From Streptococcus oralis (GTDB lineage Bacteria; Bacillota; Bacilli; Lactobacillales; Streptococcaceae): a stretch of DNA of 64,000 nt. Every line of letters starts with the position of its first letter. The stretch's first letter is position 1. A program made the translations under genes and the position numbers. The stretch is from positions 1,142,001-1,206,000 of the forward strand of contig NZ_CP094226.1 of NCBI RefSeq assembly GCF_022749195.1, read 5' to 3'. This document shows, one piece after another, positions 42,031 through 50,851 of the stretch. Below the pieces are notes generated by a model. That model was not told the DNA's origin. It did no database searches and was given only the letters and a program-made list of their open reading frames with translations.

Positions 42031-42378
42031 TTAACGACGGATTTCTTTGATACGAGCTGCTTTACCTTGAAGAGCACGCAAGTAGTACAATTTCGCACGA
42101 CGTACTTTACCGTAACGAACAACTTCAATCTTTTCAACACGTGGAGTGTGGATTGGGAAGATACGCTCAACACCTACACCGTTAGAGATTTTACGAACTG
42201 TGTAGTTTTCTGAGATGCCAGCACCTTTACGTGCGATAACAACACCTTCAAAAATCTGGATACGTTCACGGTTACCTTCGACAACTTTCGCGTGTACACG
42301 AACAGTGTCACCAGGACGGAATGATGGGATATCTGTACGAAGTTGACCTTCAGTCAAGCTTTGGATTAATGGATTCAT
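42031..42378 (-). CDS. rplS: Ribosomal protein L19
   Basis: 115 aa, with [32 protein letters not shown] and the [11 protein letters not shown] end. It is single-gene, with its own leader and terminator. Confidence 0.98.
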
Positions 42379-42383
42379 TTTAT

Positions 42384-42470
42384 TCTCCTATCTTTGTCAA
42401 TCTTGAGGAACCTTCCTCAGCGGATAAACTGTATTTTTGTGCGTCCATTACACACAAGATACAGTTTACC
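42384..42470 (-). ncRNA. Possible L19 leader
   Basis: A 10-bp perfect stem (TAAACTGTAT 42425-42434 and ATACAGTTTA 42459-42468) and a second GAGGAA/TTCCTC hairpin (42405-42418) precede rplS. This fits the Firmicute L19 leader idea, but a promoter-like TAAACT overlaps one arm, so part may be DNA-level. Confidence 0.45.
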
Positions 42471-42496
42471 AAATTTCCACCTAAAAGTAAAGAAAT

Positions 42497-42826
42497 TTAT
42501 AGCAGAATTCCTAAAAAAATCGCTAGAAAACCGCCTATGTAAGTTAAGAGAAAATAGCTATAAAATACCTTATTGTCACTTAACAGTCTTTGTAGCTCAT
42601 CATTCAAGGTTGAAAAGGTCGTCAACCCTCCACAAAAACCTGTCGCTAGGATAGCATAGACTTCCTTGGACTCCACATGATTGTAGAGTAGGCCGATCAA
42701 AAAACATCCTAGAAGATTGGCAATGAGAGTGCCCAATGGCAATTTAGAAGCTTGATTATAGCGGGAAAAGAAATAACGCACCAGGGCTCCAAGCCCGCAG
42801 GCGATTGCAAGATAGACGATTACCAT
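42497..42826 (-). CDS. crcB: Fluoride channel FluC/CrcB, second subunit
   Basis: 109 aa with four transmembrane helices and the GFCGGLTTFSTLNDE signature. It exports fluoride. Tandem FluC genes in Gram-positives are thought to form heterodimers. It overlaps the other copy by seven bases. Confidence 0.95.
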   Translation of the reverse strand: MVIVYLAIACGLGALVRYFFSRYNQASKLPLGTLIANLLGCFLIGLLYNHVESKEVYAILATGFCGGLTTFSTLNDELQRLLSDNKVFYSYFLLTYIGGFLAIFLGILL

Positions 42827-43194
42827 TTCTTCCTCCCTAGAACATAAGCCAAGAGTAGACCTCCACCAATGCTCAAAAATAAGTAGATGCCTAAGCTAAG
42901 ATAACGCCCAGTATCGAGCAATTTCACAGCATCCAAGAGTAGACTAGAAAAGGTTGTTAAACCTCCGCAAAAACCCGTCCCCAGCGCCAAAACCAAGCCT
43001 TTACTAGTTCCCTTATAGACCAGATAGCCTTTCACCAGATAGACCAGGCAGAATATTCCCAGATAATTGACGAGAAGGGTTCCCAAAGGAAAGTCTGGGC
43101 TAGCTGGTAACCAAATGGAAATGAGATAGCGGATAAGGCCTCCCACCATTGCAGCCAGAAAAATTCCGAGCGGATAGAATTGTTCTTTTTTCAT
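42820..43194 (-). CDS. crcB: Fluoride channel FluC/CrcB, first subunit
   Basis: 124 aa, four transmembrane helices, GFCGGLTTFSSLLLD signature. Coupled to both neighbours (overlaps chorismate mutase by four bases). No fluoride riboswitch was recognised upstream. Confidence 0.95.
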   Translation of the reverse strand: MKKEQFYPLGIFLAAMVGGLIRYLISIWLPASPDFPLGTLLVNYLGIFCLVYLVKGYLVYKGTSKGLVLALGTGFCGGLTTFSSLLLDAVKLLDTGRYLSLGIYLFLSIGGGLLLAYVLGRKKW

Positions 43195-43457
43195 TTGATA
43201 TTTTGATCCTGATAATCACGCGAACGTTTGAGAATGTCTGAAAAAGTCGCAACAATGGTCTCCTGATAGCGCTTATCTTCTACTCGATTTCTGACTTTTT
43301 CAAAAATGATTGCTTCTCGCTTGGTATCTAAGATTGGCTTACCAGATGCTTTCTTATAGGCAACTACTCCCTCAACCAAATGCATCCGTTCTTCTAGGAG
43401 CTTGACGATTTGGTCGTCGATTTGATCAATTTCTTGCCGAATAATATCTAAATCCAT
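43191..43457 (-). CDS. Chorismate mutase, AroQ type
   Basis: 88 aa, all-helical AroQ fold: IRQEIDQIDDQIVKLLEERM (residues 5-24) with the active-site arginines, and KREAIIFEKV. It converts chorismate to prephenate. It begins the minus-strand run with the two FluC genes. Confidence 0.93.
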   Translation of the reverse strand: MDLDIIRQEIDQIDDQIVKLLEERMHLVEGVVAYKKASGKPILDTKREAIIFEKVRNRVEDKRYQETIVATFSDILKRSRDYQDQNIK

Positions 43458-43537
43458 GGCATCTCCTCCTTTATTTGAATTATTGTATCAAAAAGCCTCT
43501 AAATAGGCTAGTAAAATCCCAAAAAAACTAATAAAAA

Positions 43538-43568
43538 AACGCACTGACTCCTTCCAGTCAGCGCAGTT
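43538..43568 (-). terminator. Terminator after the flavodoxin gene
   Basis: Stem GCGCTGACT / AGTCAGTGC (one G-T pair), then TTTTTTT on the minus strand. Confidence 0.8.
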
Positions 43569-43574
43569 TGATTC

Positions 43575-44018
43575 TTATCCTACTTTTGCAGCCAATTCTT
43601 CTGCGAATTGTTCCAAACGTTCGATGTCTTCTTCTTCGGCAGAAAGGTCTACTTTAACACACTCCGAACCTTTTTCTGCTCCTGTCGCTACAAAAACGCG
43701 ATCAAAGTCATCAACAGCCTTACAGAATTCGTCGTAGAAGGTATCTCCTGAACCGACCACTCCGTAGATTTTGCCATTCAAGTTGAGATCTGCTAGGTCT
43801 TCGTAGAAGTCCATCATCTCATCTGGCAATTCTCCATCACCGTAAGTATAAGTCGCAACGATTGCGATGTCCGCCTCCAAGAAGTCTGAAGCGTCAACAG
43901 TCGTACATTCATCCACATCGACATCCAAGCCCAAGTCACGCAATTTATCTGCTACAATATCTGCAATTTCTTCGGTATTACCGGTCATACTGGCAAATAC
44001 AATTTTTGCTAATGCCAT
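43575..44018 (-). CDS. Flavodoxin
   Basis: 147 aa short-chain flavodoxin. FMN phosphate loop SMTGNTEEIAD (residues ~10-20) and the YTYGDGELPDE and GSGDTFYDEFC isoalloxazine loops are seen. It carries single electrons in the cytoplasm. A TATAAT box lies upstream on the minus strand. Confidence 0.96.
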   Translation of the reverse strand: MALAKIVFASMTGNTEEIADIVADKLRDLGLDVDVDECTTVDASDFLEADIAIVATYTYGDGELPDEMMDFYEDLADLNLNGKIYGVVGSGDTFYDEFCKAVDDFDRVFVATGAEKGSECVKVDLSAEEEDIERLEQFAEELAAKVG

Positions 44019-44121
44019 ATCGTCCTCCTCAATTTATCTTTCTCCATTATATCATATCTTTTTCATTTTAAAAATAAAAATTCTTGTGCTACAATGAAAT
44101 GAGAAAGAATTGAGGTTATTT

Positions 44122-45066
44122 ATGGAAATTTGCCAGCAAATATTAGAGAAAATCAAAGAATACGACACGATTATCATTCACCGTCATATGAAACCAGATC
44201 CAGATGCCTTAGGGAGTCAAGTGGGCTTGAAAGCTCTTCTCACACACCATTTTCCAGAAAAGACCATCAAAGCAGTCGGTTATAACGAACCAACTCTAAC
44301 CTGGATGGCGGAAATGGATACTGTCCAAGACAGTGACTACCAAGGAGCTCTTGCTATTATTTGTGATACAGCGAATCGTCCTCGTATCGATGATAAACGC
44401 TACGAACAAGCTGCTTTCACCATCAAAATCGATCACCATCCAAATGATGATATCTATGGTGACCTATCTTGGGTGGATACAAGTTCAAGCAGCGCCAGTG
44501 AGATGATTGCATTATTTGCTCAAGAAAATCAGCTAACTTTGTCTAGTGAAGCCGCACAACTTCTCTATGCAGGAATTGTTGGAGACACAGGGCGTTTTCT
44601 CTACCCTTCAACTAGTGCCCGTACCTTTAGAATAGCTAGCCAGCTCCGAGAAGTTGATTTTGACTTTGCTGGATTGTCTCGTCAAATGGATACCATGAGC
44701 TTCAAGATTGCAAAACTGCAAGGCTTTGTCTATGATCATTTGGAAGTTGATGAGAATGGAGCTGCACGCGTTCTGCTTACTCAAGACATCTTGGAAAAGT
44801 ATAAGGTTACGGATGCTGAAACAGCAGCGATTGTTGGGGCACCTGGTCGAGTTGATACTGTTAAGGCTTGGGCTATCTTTGTTGAACAAGCTGATGGCCA
44901 CTTCCGTGTGCGAATGCGTAGTAAAATCACTCCTATCAATGAGATAGCCAAAGAACACGACGGGGGAGGGCATCCATTAGCCAGTGGTGCCAATTCCTAT
45001 AGTCTAGAAGAAAACGAACAAATATATAAAGAACTGAAAGAGGCTCTACAGATTCACCAAGGCTAA
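44122..45066 (+). CDS. DHH-DHHA1 phosphodiesterase (Pde2-like)
   Basis: 314 aa. DHH metal-site motifs HRHMKPDPDALGSQ, CDTANRPR and IDHHPNDD, then the DHHA1 domain ending GGGHPLASG. It resembles pneumococcal Pde2, which degrades pApA from c-di-AMP. The ATG at 44122 (GAGG, 6-base spacing) is used; a TTG four codons earlier has no site. Confidence 0.9.
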   Translation: MEICQQILEKIKEYDTIIIHRHMKPDPDALGSQVGLKALLTHHFPEKTIKAVGYNEPTLTWMAEMDTVQDSDYQGALAIICDTANRPRIDDKRYEQAAFTIKIDHHPNDDIYGDLSWVDTSSSSASEMIALFAQENQLTLSSEAAQLLYAGIVGDTGRFLYPSTSARTFRIASQLREVDFDFAGLSRQMDTMSFKIAKLQGFVYDHLEVDENGAARVLLTQDILEKYKVTDAETAAIVGAPGRVDTVKAWAIFVEQADGHFRVRMRSKITPINEIAKEHDGGGHPLASGANSYSLEENEQIYKELKEALQIHQG

Positions 45067-45173
45067 GAAAGAATTTTCTTGGCCTTTTATATGCTAGATT
45101 CTTAAAATATACGGTTTCTTTGTACCTCAGTTTATGGTATAATAAATCAAACTGAATAAAAGGAGACTTAATA

Positions 45174-45938
45174 ATGGAAAAAAATCGTTTGTTTATCCTC
45201 ATTTCTGCTGGAGTAGCCATTCTTGGTTCACTATTGCCATGGGCTAGTTTAAATGCAGGTGCTTTTGGGTCCTATAGTGTGAATGGTTACCAAGGAGATG
45301 GGTGGTTTATCATTATCGCTGCTATTGTGTCTATTGTTCTTGCGTGCTTGAATAATATGAATAAAGCAATGCCTAAAGGTTTCTCAATTGGTGTCATTGT
45401 TGCGGGTGCAATTGCATCTCTCGTCACACTAATTAATCTTTTTAGTGTAAACAAGTACGTGTCTAACTTTGGTGGATATGGCGTTTCAATCGGCTTTGGT
45501 TTGATTTTGGCTCTTCTTGCTAGCATTGCACTAGTTGTAACTGGTCTCTTGGCGATGTCAGGTGGTAAAATTACAAAAGAATCATTTACTGAATTAGCTG
45601 AGTCTGGTAAAGATTTTGCTCAAACTGTCGGACGTGTAACAAGCTCTACCGTTAAAACTGCAGTAGAAGAAATTAAAAAAGAATCTCAAGAACATAAAAA
45701 AGAAGAGACTACAGCTGAAAAAACAGAGACTGTTAAAGAGGAAATCGAGCAAAAAGAAGAAGCTAAGGAACCAGCCAATGTAGAAGCTGAATCAGCAGAA
45801 GAAAATGCAGAACCAGTAAAAGAAGAAACTACTGAAACTAAAAAAGAAGTTGAAACTGTAGCAGAAAACACAGAACCAGTAAAAGAAACAGAAGTAAAAA
45901 ATCAACAAGAAGAAAAAGCTCCAATCCAAGAGAGCTAA
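45174..45938 (+). CDS. Membrane protein with Glu/Lys-rich cytoplasmic tail
   Basis: 254 aa. Four predicted membrane helices (about 7-27, 45-62, 70-92, 105-128), then a highly charged low-complexity tail (~residue 150 to the end) rich in Glu, Lys and Thr with EPVKE repeats. Function unknown. It has its own extended -10 promoter (TGGTATAAT near 45135-45145) and terminator. Confidence 0.8.
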   Translation: MEKNRLFILISAGVAILGSLLPWASLNAGAFGSYSVNGYQGDGWFIIIAAIVSIVLACLNNMNKAMPKGFSIGVIVAGAIASLVTLINLFSVNKYVSNFGGYGVSIGFGLILALLASIALVVTGLLAMSGGKITKESFTELAESGKDFAQTVGRVTSSTVKTAVEEIKKESQEHKKEETTAEKTETVKEEIEQKEEAKEPANVEAESAEENAEPVKEETTETKKEVETVAENTEPVKETEVKNQQEEKAPIQES

Positions 45939-45955
45939 TCATTCTTCTACCCTCA

Positions 45956-45984
45956 CTCCAGTAAACACTGGAGTGATTTTTTAT
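45956..45984 (+). terminator. Terminator after the membrane protein gene
   Basis: Perfect CACTCCAGT / ACTGGAGTG stem then ATTTTTT. Confidence 0.9.
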
Positions 45985-46101
45985 CAAGATTTTTAATAAA
46001 ATCAGGGAAAAGACTTGCCAAACTTATCAGAATCTGATAGACTAGTATGGTAACAATCTATGGCTCGCAAAGAGACCATGGCAGAAAGGAAATATTGCAA
46101 A

Positions 46102-46344
46102 ATGAAAAAAGATATCCATCCAGAATATCGCCCAGTTGTCTTCATGGACACAACTACTGGTTACAAATTCCTTAGCGGTTCAACAAAACGCTCTAACGAA
46201 ACTGTTGAGTTCGAAGGCGAAACTTACCCATTGATCCGTGTGGAAATTTCATCAGACTCACACCCATTCTACACTGGACGACAAAAGTTCACTCAAGCAG
46301 ATGGACGCGTGGATCGTTTCAACAAAAAATACGGTCTCAAATAA
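46102..46344 (+). CDS. rpmE2: Ribosomal protein L31 type B
   Basis: 80 aa. [20 protein letters not shown] start and [13 protein letters not shown] are diagnostic; no CxxC zinc site, so it is type B. The ATG at 46102 is used; an upstream in-frame ATG has no homology. Its last codons (KYGLK and stop) are inside the att core of the mobile element, which restores the reading frame exactly. Confidence 0.97.
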   Translation: MKKDIHPEYRPVVFMDTTTGYKFLSGSTKRSNETVEFEGETYPLIRVEISSDSHPFYTGRQKFTQADGRVDRFNKKYGLK

Positions 46345-46345
46345 T
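46326..46345 (+). other. attL core in rpmE2
   Basis: Core AAAATACGGTCTCAAATAAT, covering the last rpmE2 codons and stop. The same 20 bases recur at 53941. Confidence 0.92.
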
Positions 46346-46375
46346 CAACCGCATTTATTGCTTAAAAACGTTGAT

Positions 46376-46412
46376 ACAAAGCCTTTTCCAAGAAATTGGA
46401 ATTGGCTTTTTT
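46376..46412 (+). terminator. Element-borne terminator for rpmE2
   Basis: Stem AAAGCC..TTCCAA / TTGGAA..GGCTTT followed by a T-run, inside the element just after attL. Confidence 0.8.
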
Positions 46413-46426
46413 TATTTTTAGTACCG

Positions 46427-46444
46427 TTTTTGGTACCGTCTTGG
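46427..46444 (+). repeat. Integrase arm-site candidate (left copy)
   Basis: TTTTTGGTACCGTCTTGG, identical to 53827-53844 at the other end and the same orientation. A shorter shared motif AAACGTTGAT lies at 46366-46375 and 53894-53903. They sit at similar distances from the two cores, as arm-type integrase sites do. Confidence 0.6.
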
Positions 46445-46448
46445 ATAA

Positions 46449-47606
46449 CTAACCTTTTGCACTATCCAGGTAATCTACAAATTTTGTGATAGCTTTCTTC
46501 TCTCCTGCTACTGTAGAATGGCTATAAGTATCCAGGGTCATCTGACTACTTGCATGACCTAACCTTTTGGCTGCATTAACAGGATCTACACCCGTTTCAA
46601 TCATCAAGGTAGCATGAGTATGTCTGAAACCATGAGGAGTTATCTTCTTCAAGCCATGTTTCCTGATAATGCGCTTCAGTACACTATTGATATAGTCCTG
46701 GTATAAAGGCTCTATCTTTCCATCTCGGTCAACAAACGTAAACATGTAATCACTATCAATCAATGGGGTAACTGACAGTTGCCCCTTTTCTCTTCTGCTC
46801 TTTTGTTTCCACTCTTTCAAAATCGAGACTGTCTCAGTATCTAAAGGGATTTGCCGTATTGAAAACTTGTTTTTGGTGCTTTTCTCAACGGCTTTCCCCT
46901 TGATTCTACCTAGATTTTTGCTGATAGAAAGTAATTGATTGTCAAAATCGATGTCAGACCACCTCAAAGAATACAGCTCCCCTTTCCTTAAGCCACTATA
47001 GGCCAACAAACGAAATAAGGCATAGTTTTTATATGGCTCTTCTGCCTTAATAATAGCTAAAAACTCATGCAACTCCTCAACGCTAAAGAAGTTCTCTGAC
47101 TTCTTCCGCTCTCTTTTGGGGAGTATCGTTTGCTTCATTGGGTTGTCTGTAATCAATTTCATTTTCAAAGCAAAATCAAACACTTGGCTAGTATAAGATT
47201 TTACCTGTTTGATATTTCTAAAAGTCTGACCTTTTTCGGTAATAAAGTCTTGGCATTGCCAAGGAGTAATTTTGGAAATTTTCATCTTTCCAAGAACTGG
47301 CAAGATATGGATTCTAAACAAATCATCTGTACGGACGCTTGTCGTCCTCTCTACTGTGTTTTGATAAGTTTTGAACCATTCTTCAAAAACTTCATCAAAA
47401 CGTCTCTCAGAGGCTCTCAGAATCCCTGAGAGGTCGCCTGACGCTTTTTTGTGGTAAATCATAGCTTCATACTGTCTAGCCTCTCTAAGGCTCTTAAAAC
47501 CGCTTTTAAAGAAGTCCTGACGTTTGCCATCAATCACCCTGTAGATTCTGACCTTATAAAGATACCCTGATTTAGACTTTTTAGCCTTATATTTAATAAT
47601 AGACAT
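46449..47606 (-). CDS. Tyrosine integrase
   Basis: 385 aa. N-terminal arm-binding AP2-like segment, SAM-like core-binding domain, and C-terminal catalytic domain with the Arg in SGLRKGELYSLRW, HGFRHTHATL (HxxRxH) and the tyrosine in DTYSH. It inserts and excises the element at rpmE2. Its 3' end faces attL. GGAG lies 9 bases before the ATG. Confidence 0.95.
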   Translation of the reverse strand: MSIIKYKAKKSKSGYLYKVRIYRVIDGKRQDFFKSGFKSLREARQYEAMIYHKKASGDLSGILRASERRFDEVFEEWFKTYQNTVERTTSVRTDDLFRIHILPVLGKMKISKITPWQCQDFITEKGQTFRNIKQVKSYTSQVFDFALKMKLITDNPMKQTILPKRERKKSENFFSVEELHEFLAIIKAEEPYKNYALFRLLAYSGLRKGELYSLRWSDIDFDNQLLSISKNLGRIKGKAVEKSTKNKFSIRQIPLDTETVSILKEWKQKSRREKGQLSVTPLIDSDYMFTFVDRDGKIEPLYQDYINSVLKRIIRKHGLKKITPHGFRHTHATLMIETGVDPVNAAKRLGHASSQMTLDTYSHSTVAGEKKAITKFVDYLDSAKG

Positions 47607-47670
47607 TCTAATTTCTCCTTTATTTTTTAAGGTTTCGGGGCTTATAAAATAAAGAAATCATGATTGTCAG

Positions 47671-48240
47671 TTATTTCTTACGCTTTTTCTCTTCTTGCCG
47701 TCTCTTGTATTCAGGACTCTCTACCCATGCCTCCCAGACATAATGATAAGGGGAGTCTTCTGCTCCTGATTTGTTAATCAGGAAAGGGATAAGGCCTTGT
47801 TTCTCATCAGCTATAAATTCCTTAATAGCTTTAACCAAAACAGGGTTGAAGCCTTTTTTACTTGCTAGAAAATCAATGTAATCAGACAAGGCCTCTGACT
47901 GATTGAGTTCTTTAAGTATAATTGCAAGTTCATCACCAAATGGAGTCCATTGAGTGATTTTATTTTCAATCGTACTTTTTCCCTGAAGCACTTTGGCGAA
48001 GCCTTTAAAAATTTCTTTGGCTGATCCTGGATTGACTAATACAGGGTTGTCATCAAGCCCCAGCAAGTAAGGGATAGACACGCCAAAATATTCCGCTAGA
48101 ATTTTAGCATTTTCTATACTAAGATTTGTTTTTCCATTTTCATATTTTCCGTATTGAGACTGGTTAGTATTCAAAACTTTTGCTAAGTCAGCCTGAGTCA
48201 ATCCTTTTTCTTTTCTTAAAACTTTTAGTCTATTGCTCAT
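47671..48240 (-). CDS. CI-like HTH repressor
   Basis: 189 aa. N-terminal XRE helix-turn-helix (LKVLRKEKGLTQADLAKVL), then an undefined C-terminal half without a LexA-type protease motif. The ATG at 48240 has AAAGGT upstream and suits the domain start; two in-frame ATGs further upstream lack sites. It likely represses the divergent excisionase operon. Confidence 0.88.
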   Translation of the reverse strand: MSNRLKVLRKEKGLTQADLAKVLNTNQSQYGKYENGKTNLSIENAKILAEYFGVSIPYLLGLDDNPVLVNPGSAKEIFKGFAKVLQGKSTIENKITQWTPFGDELAIILKELNQSEALSDYIDFLASKKGFNPVLVKAIKEFIADEKQGLIPFLINKSGAEDSPYHYVWEAWVESPEYKRRQEEKKRKK

Positions 48241-48290
48241 TTTATACCTTTCTGACATTTTATATTTAAAATTATAACACAAATAATTAA

Positions 48291-48353
48291 AAAATAACTT
48301 TTTTCTTGACTTAAGTTATTTTTTAACTTAAAATAATAGTTATAAAATAACTT
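48291..48353. promoter_or_regulatory. Repressor operators and rightward promoter
   Basis: Three copies of a 10-bp motif: AAAATAACTT at 48291-48300, its reverse AAGTTATTTT at 48313-48322, and AAAATAACTT at 48344-48353. They flank a plus-strand promoter TTGACT (48306-48311), 17-bp spacer, TAAAAT (48329-48334). One copy sits between -35 and -10, as expected for a switch. Confidence 0.75.
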
Positions 48354-48387
48354 TCGGGGTTTATAAAATTAAGAAAGGGGTCAGAAT

Positions 48388-48666
48388 ATGACAGAAAATT
48401 TTACTATCCACCTCCCAAAAGCAACAGAAAAGAAGTTGCTTGCTCGTTACGATACCATGCTTCAGAAAGCTATTGAAAAAGCTTTTGAAGACCAGGAGCT
48501 TTATAAGCCCATGCTACGAATGTCAGGCTTGTGCCGTTGGCTTGATGTATCCACTACTACCATTGTCAAATGGCAACGTGAAGGCATGCCTCACATGGTC
48601 ATTGATGGAGTGACCCTGTACGATAAACACAAAGTCGCTCAATGGTTACAACAATATGAAAGGTGA
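48388..48666 (+). CDS. Excisionase-like / DUF771-like HTH protein
   Basis: 92 aa. The C-terminal half is a MerR-like excisionase winged helix (GLCRWLDVSTTTIVKWQREGMPHMVIDG). It is the first gene under the rightward promoter and probably controls excision direction. AAAGGGG precedes the ATG. Confidence 0.82.
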   Translation: MTENFTIHLPKATEKKLLARYDTMLQKAIEKAFEDQELYKPMLRMSGLCRWLDVSTTTIVKWQREGMPHMVIDGVTLYDKHKVAQWLQQYER

Positions 48667-48671
48667 GAAAT

Positions 48672-49004
48672 ATGGATTATGGTGATGATTATTACTTAAT
48701 ACCTAAAGTATTATTTCAAGACGATTTCTATAAGGATTTGGTACCCCTTGATATTATTGTCTATTCTGTGCTAAGAAACAAACAAGAAGAAGCAATAGAG
48801 AAAGGTTGGGTAGATGATGAAGGAAATATTTACCTAGCATATAGAATTGAGGATCTAGCAAAAAAATTTTCCTGCGCCAGAACGACTATGGTCGCTGTTT
48901 TACAACGCTTGGAATCTGTCAACTTAATTGAACGTGAACGGCAATGGAATACAAGCTATTATAACCATAACTTACCATACATGACTTACATTAACGAGGT
49001 GTAA
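48672..49004 (+). CDS. Short RepA_N-type initiator-like protein
   Basis: 110 aa. YYLIPKVLFQDDFYKDLVPLDIIVYSVLRNK followed by a winged helix (LAKKFSCARTTMVAVLQRLESVNLIER) matches the RepA N-terminal domain of plasmid initiators, but the rest of RepA is missing. It may be a regulator rather than an initiator. The ATG at 48672 with AAGGTGAG is preferred over an upstream GTG. Confidence 0.72.
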   Translation: MDYGDDYYLIPKVLFQDDFYKDLVPLDIIVYSVLRNKQEEAIEKGWVDDEGNIYLAYRIEDLAKKFSCARTTMVAVLQRLESVNLIERERQWNTSYYNHNLPYMTYINEV

Positions 49005-49006
49005 AT

Positions 49007-49648
49007 ATGATAAAGATTTACTTTGGAAAAGACGTTGCACTTAATCAAGCTATCCAGTCACGATTGGATAGCTATCAGCTTGAATATCAAGTATTCTCAA
49101 GTAAAGATATAGATACTAAAACGTTGATGGAATGGCTTTTTAGGTCAACTGATATATTTGAACTGTTAAGTACTAAGATGTTGAAGTATAAATTAAATAC
49201 ACAAATTACACTTAGTCAATTTGTTAGAAAGATTTTGAAAGACGTTGATAGTTCCTTAAAACTCCCCATTGTTGTAACAAAAGAAGCCATCTATTCGAAC
49301 ATGACTCCAGAATATGTTGGGACACTCTTGCCAAAAGAATACCGTAAAGCAGAACGAGAGAATTTATTTAAGAAATTTGAAAAGCTAGATGAAGGTAGAC
49401 GTTTTTGGAGAAATTTTGAGATTGTCCGTAAACAATCTGAATTGCCTTGGTTTGAATTGCACAAGTTGCTATTTGCTGATGTGTCTGACGATTTAGGAGA
49501 AATGAAAAAAGCTAAAGATCGATTCTTTAAGTACAAGAAAAACAAGCAGATTCCCCCTGAAGATATCATCGAAAAAATCTTTGAAATATTTTTGATTGAA
49601 AGAGTTGACCTTTTTCAAAAATCTGTTTCAGATCTACAAAATTTCTAG
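49007..49648 (+). CDS. Spx/ArsC-fold protein without CxxC, C-terminally extended
   Basis: 213 aa. Residues 1-115 follow the Spx layout: IKIYFG start, the R46-STDIFELLSTKM segment corresponding to the Spx Arg47 region, LPIVVTKE (Spx RPIIIDEK) and LLPKEYRK (Spx FLPRKVR). The Spx redox switch (Cys10, Cys13) is Val10 and Asn13, and the protein has no cysteine. Residues 116-213 form a charged helical extension not found in Spx. It could bind RNA polymerase alpha-CTD without redox control (inference). It is cotranscribed with the RepA_N-type gene. Confidence 0.6.
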   Translation: MIKIYFGKDVALNQAIQSRLDSYQLEYQVFSSKDIDTKTLMEWLFRSTDIFELLSTKMLKYKLNTQITLSQFVRKILKDVDSSLKLPIVVTKEAIYSNMTPEYVGTLLPKEYRKAERENLFKKFEKLDEGRRFWRNFEIVRKQSELPWFELHKLLFADVSDDLGEMKKAKDRFFKYKKNKQIPPEDIIEKIFEIFLIERVDLFQKSVSDLQNF

Positions 49649-49736
49649 TCCTAAAACAGTTTTGAAAATGACCATGAAAATATTTTGTAAATGGTATTTT
49701 GAGACTAAATTTTTGAGCTTTCTCAAAATTTATAAC

Positions 49737-49758
49737 GCGGGCCCCTCTAACAGCCCGC
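49737..49758 (+). other. MOBT-like oriT/dso hairpin
   Basis: Inverted repeat GCGGGC / GCCCGC around a loop containing CTCTAACA. The ICEBs1 and Tn916 MOBT oriTs share this form, a G/C-rich inverted repeat around CTAACA. It lies 183 bp before the Rep_trans gene. Further hairpins at 49831-49860 (CTTGGGG/CCCCAAG) and 49902-49922 fill the same 290-bp gap. Confidence 0.55.
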
Positions 49759-49940
49759 TATGTTCCCATTTCGTGGGATTTTACTGCACCCATTTTTTGG
49801 CAAGTTTGACCGTAGCAAAATGAAAATGGTCCGACGAAGTCGGCTTGGGGTTGCTCCCCCAAGAATGTCATTTTACGGAGGTCTTTGCGCAGACAAAAAA
49901 GAGGCGCCGATAGGCGACCTCTACAAGAAAGGAGGTTGAT

Positions 49941-50816
49941 TTGGAATTAAAAGTTAGCTTGGACAACATCACTATTACAGCTTATATCAAACCTATCAAA
50001 CTCCTTGAACTCAAAAGTTTGATAGAAAGTCATACAGCCATTATCGTCCAGACTGCAATGACTGATATGTTTAGAGCAATCACTCGGGACGGAAGTCACG
50101 TTAGACTCCTCCTAGACTACGACAAATTAAAAGGACAAGCCTTTAATGCTCGCCCTTTCAGGATAGAGTTTAACCCCAATAAACTCCGACAGATTGATAT
50201 TAATATCTTAGATACAATTATACCATATCTTGAAGATATTGCAATCTCTCGAGTCGATTTAGCTTTTGATATATTTGAAGTTGATTGTAGTGAGTTTATT
50301 CTTGAAAAGAAAGGCCGCCCTACTGCTACCAAAGAATGGAGAGACCAGAATGGAAAACTAGAAACTAAATATCTAGGCGCCTCCAGGTCAGAAAAGCAAA
50401 TCAGACTCTATAACAAAAAAGTTGAACAATTAGAAAATGGCTCTGATGAAGACAAGAAATTTGCCCAGCAGTTCCAGCATTGGTGGCGCTTAGAATTTCA
50501 GCTCCGCAGTCGCTCGGTTGAAGAAATATTTGAAGTCATTGACTCTGTTATCTTTAAACCGTTTAACTTTGAAGGTTTAGGCATAGAGGCTCAACTTTAC
50601 TTACTTGCCCTTACTCGTGATAAAGGAATCTGGAACAAAGTCAGTAAAAACACACGTACAAAATACAAGAAACTTTTACAGACCTATAAAACATCTGATA
50701 TTGACTATCTGAAATTGATGAAAGATTTATTAAAACATGAACGACCAATATTAGAAAAACAGCTTGCTTATTATGGGGGAAGAGAAACAAAAAATAGCTT
50801 TCAACCATTTGGTTGA
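49941..50816 (+). CDS. Rep_trans-family replication initiator / MOBT-type relaxase
   Basis: 291 aa. RVDLAFDIFE (residues ~114-123) and the later HWWRLEFQLRSRS fit the Rep_trans (PF02486) fold shared by pT181-type initiators and MOBT relaxases such as Orf20 of Tn916. Start is a TTG at 49941 behind a strong AAAGGAGG. It may nick the hairpin upstream to allow rolling-circle replication or transfer of the excised circle. Confidence 0.8.
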   Translation: MELKVSLDNITITAYIKPIKLLELKSLIESHTAIIVQTAMTDMFRAITRDGSHVRLLLDYDKLKGQAFNARPFRIEFNPNKLRQIDINILDTIIPYLEDIAISRVDLAFDIFEVDCSEFILEKKGRPTATKEWRDQNGKLETKYLGASRSEKQIRLYNKKVEQLENGSDEDKKFAQQFQHWWRLEFQLRSRSVEEIFEVIDSVIFKPFNFEGLGIEAQLYLLALTRDKGIWNKVSKNTRTKYKKLLQTYKTSDIDYLKLMKDLLKHERPILEKQLAYYGGRETKNSFQPFG

Positions 50817-50851
50817 AAATCTAGTATTAACAAGGAGTTACGAGGCCTAAA

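Noticed and set aside
46060..46101. Upstream ATG for rpmE2
   Set aside because: L31 starts at MKKDIHPEY; the 14 extra residues are not in the family.
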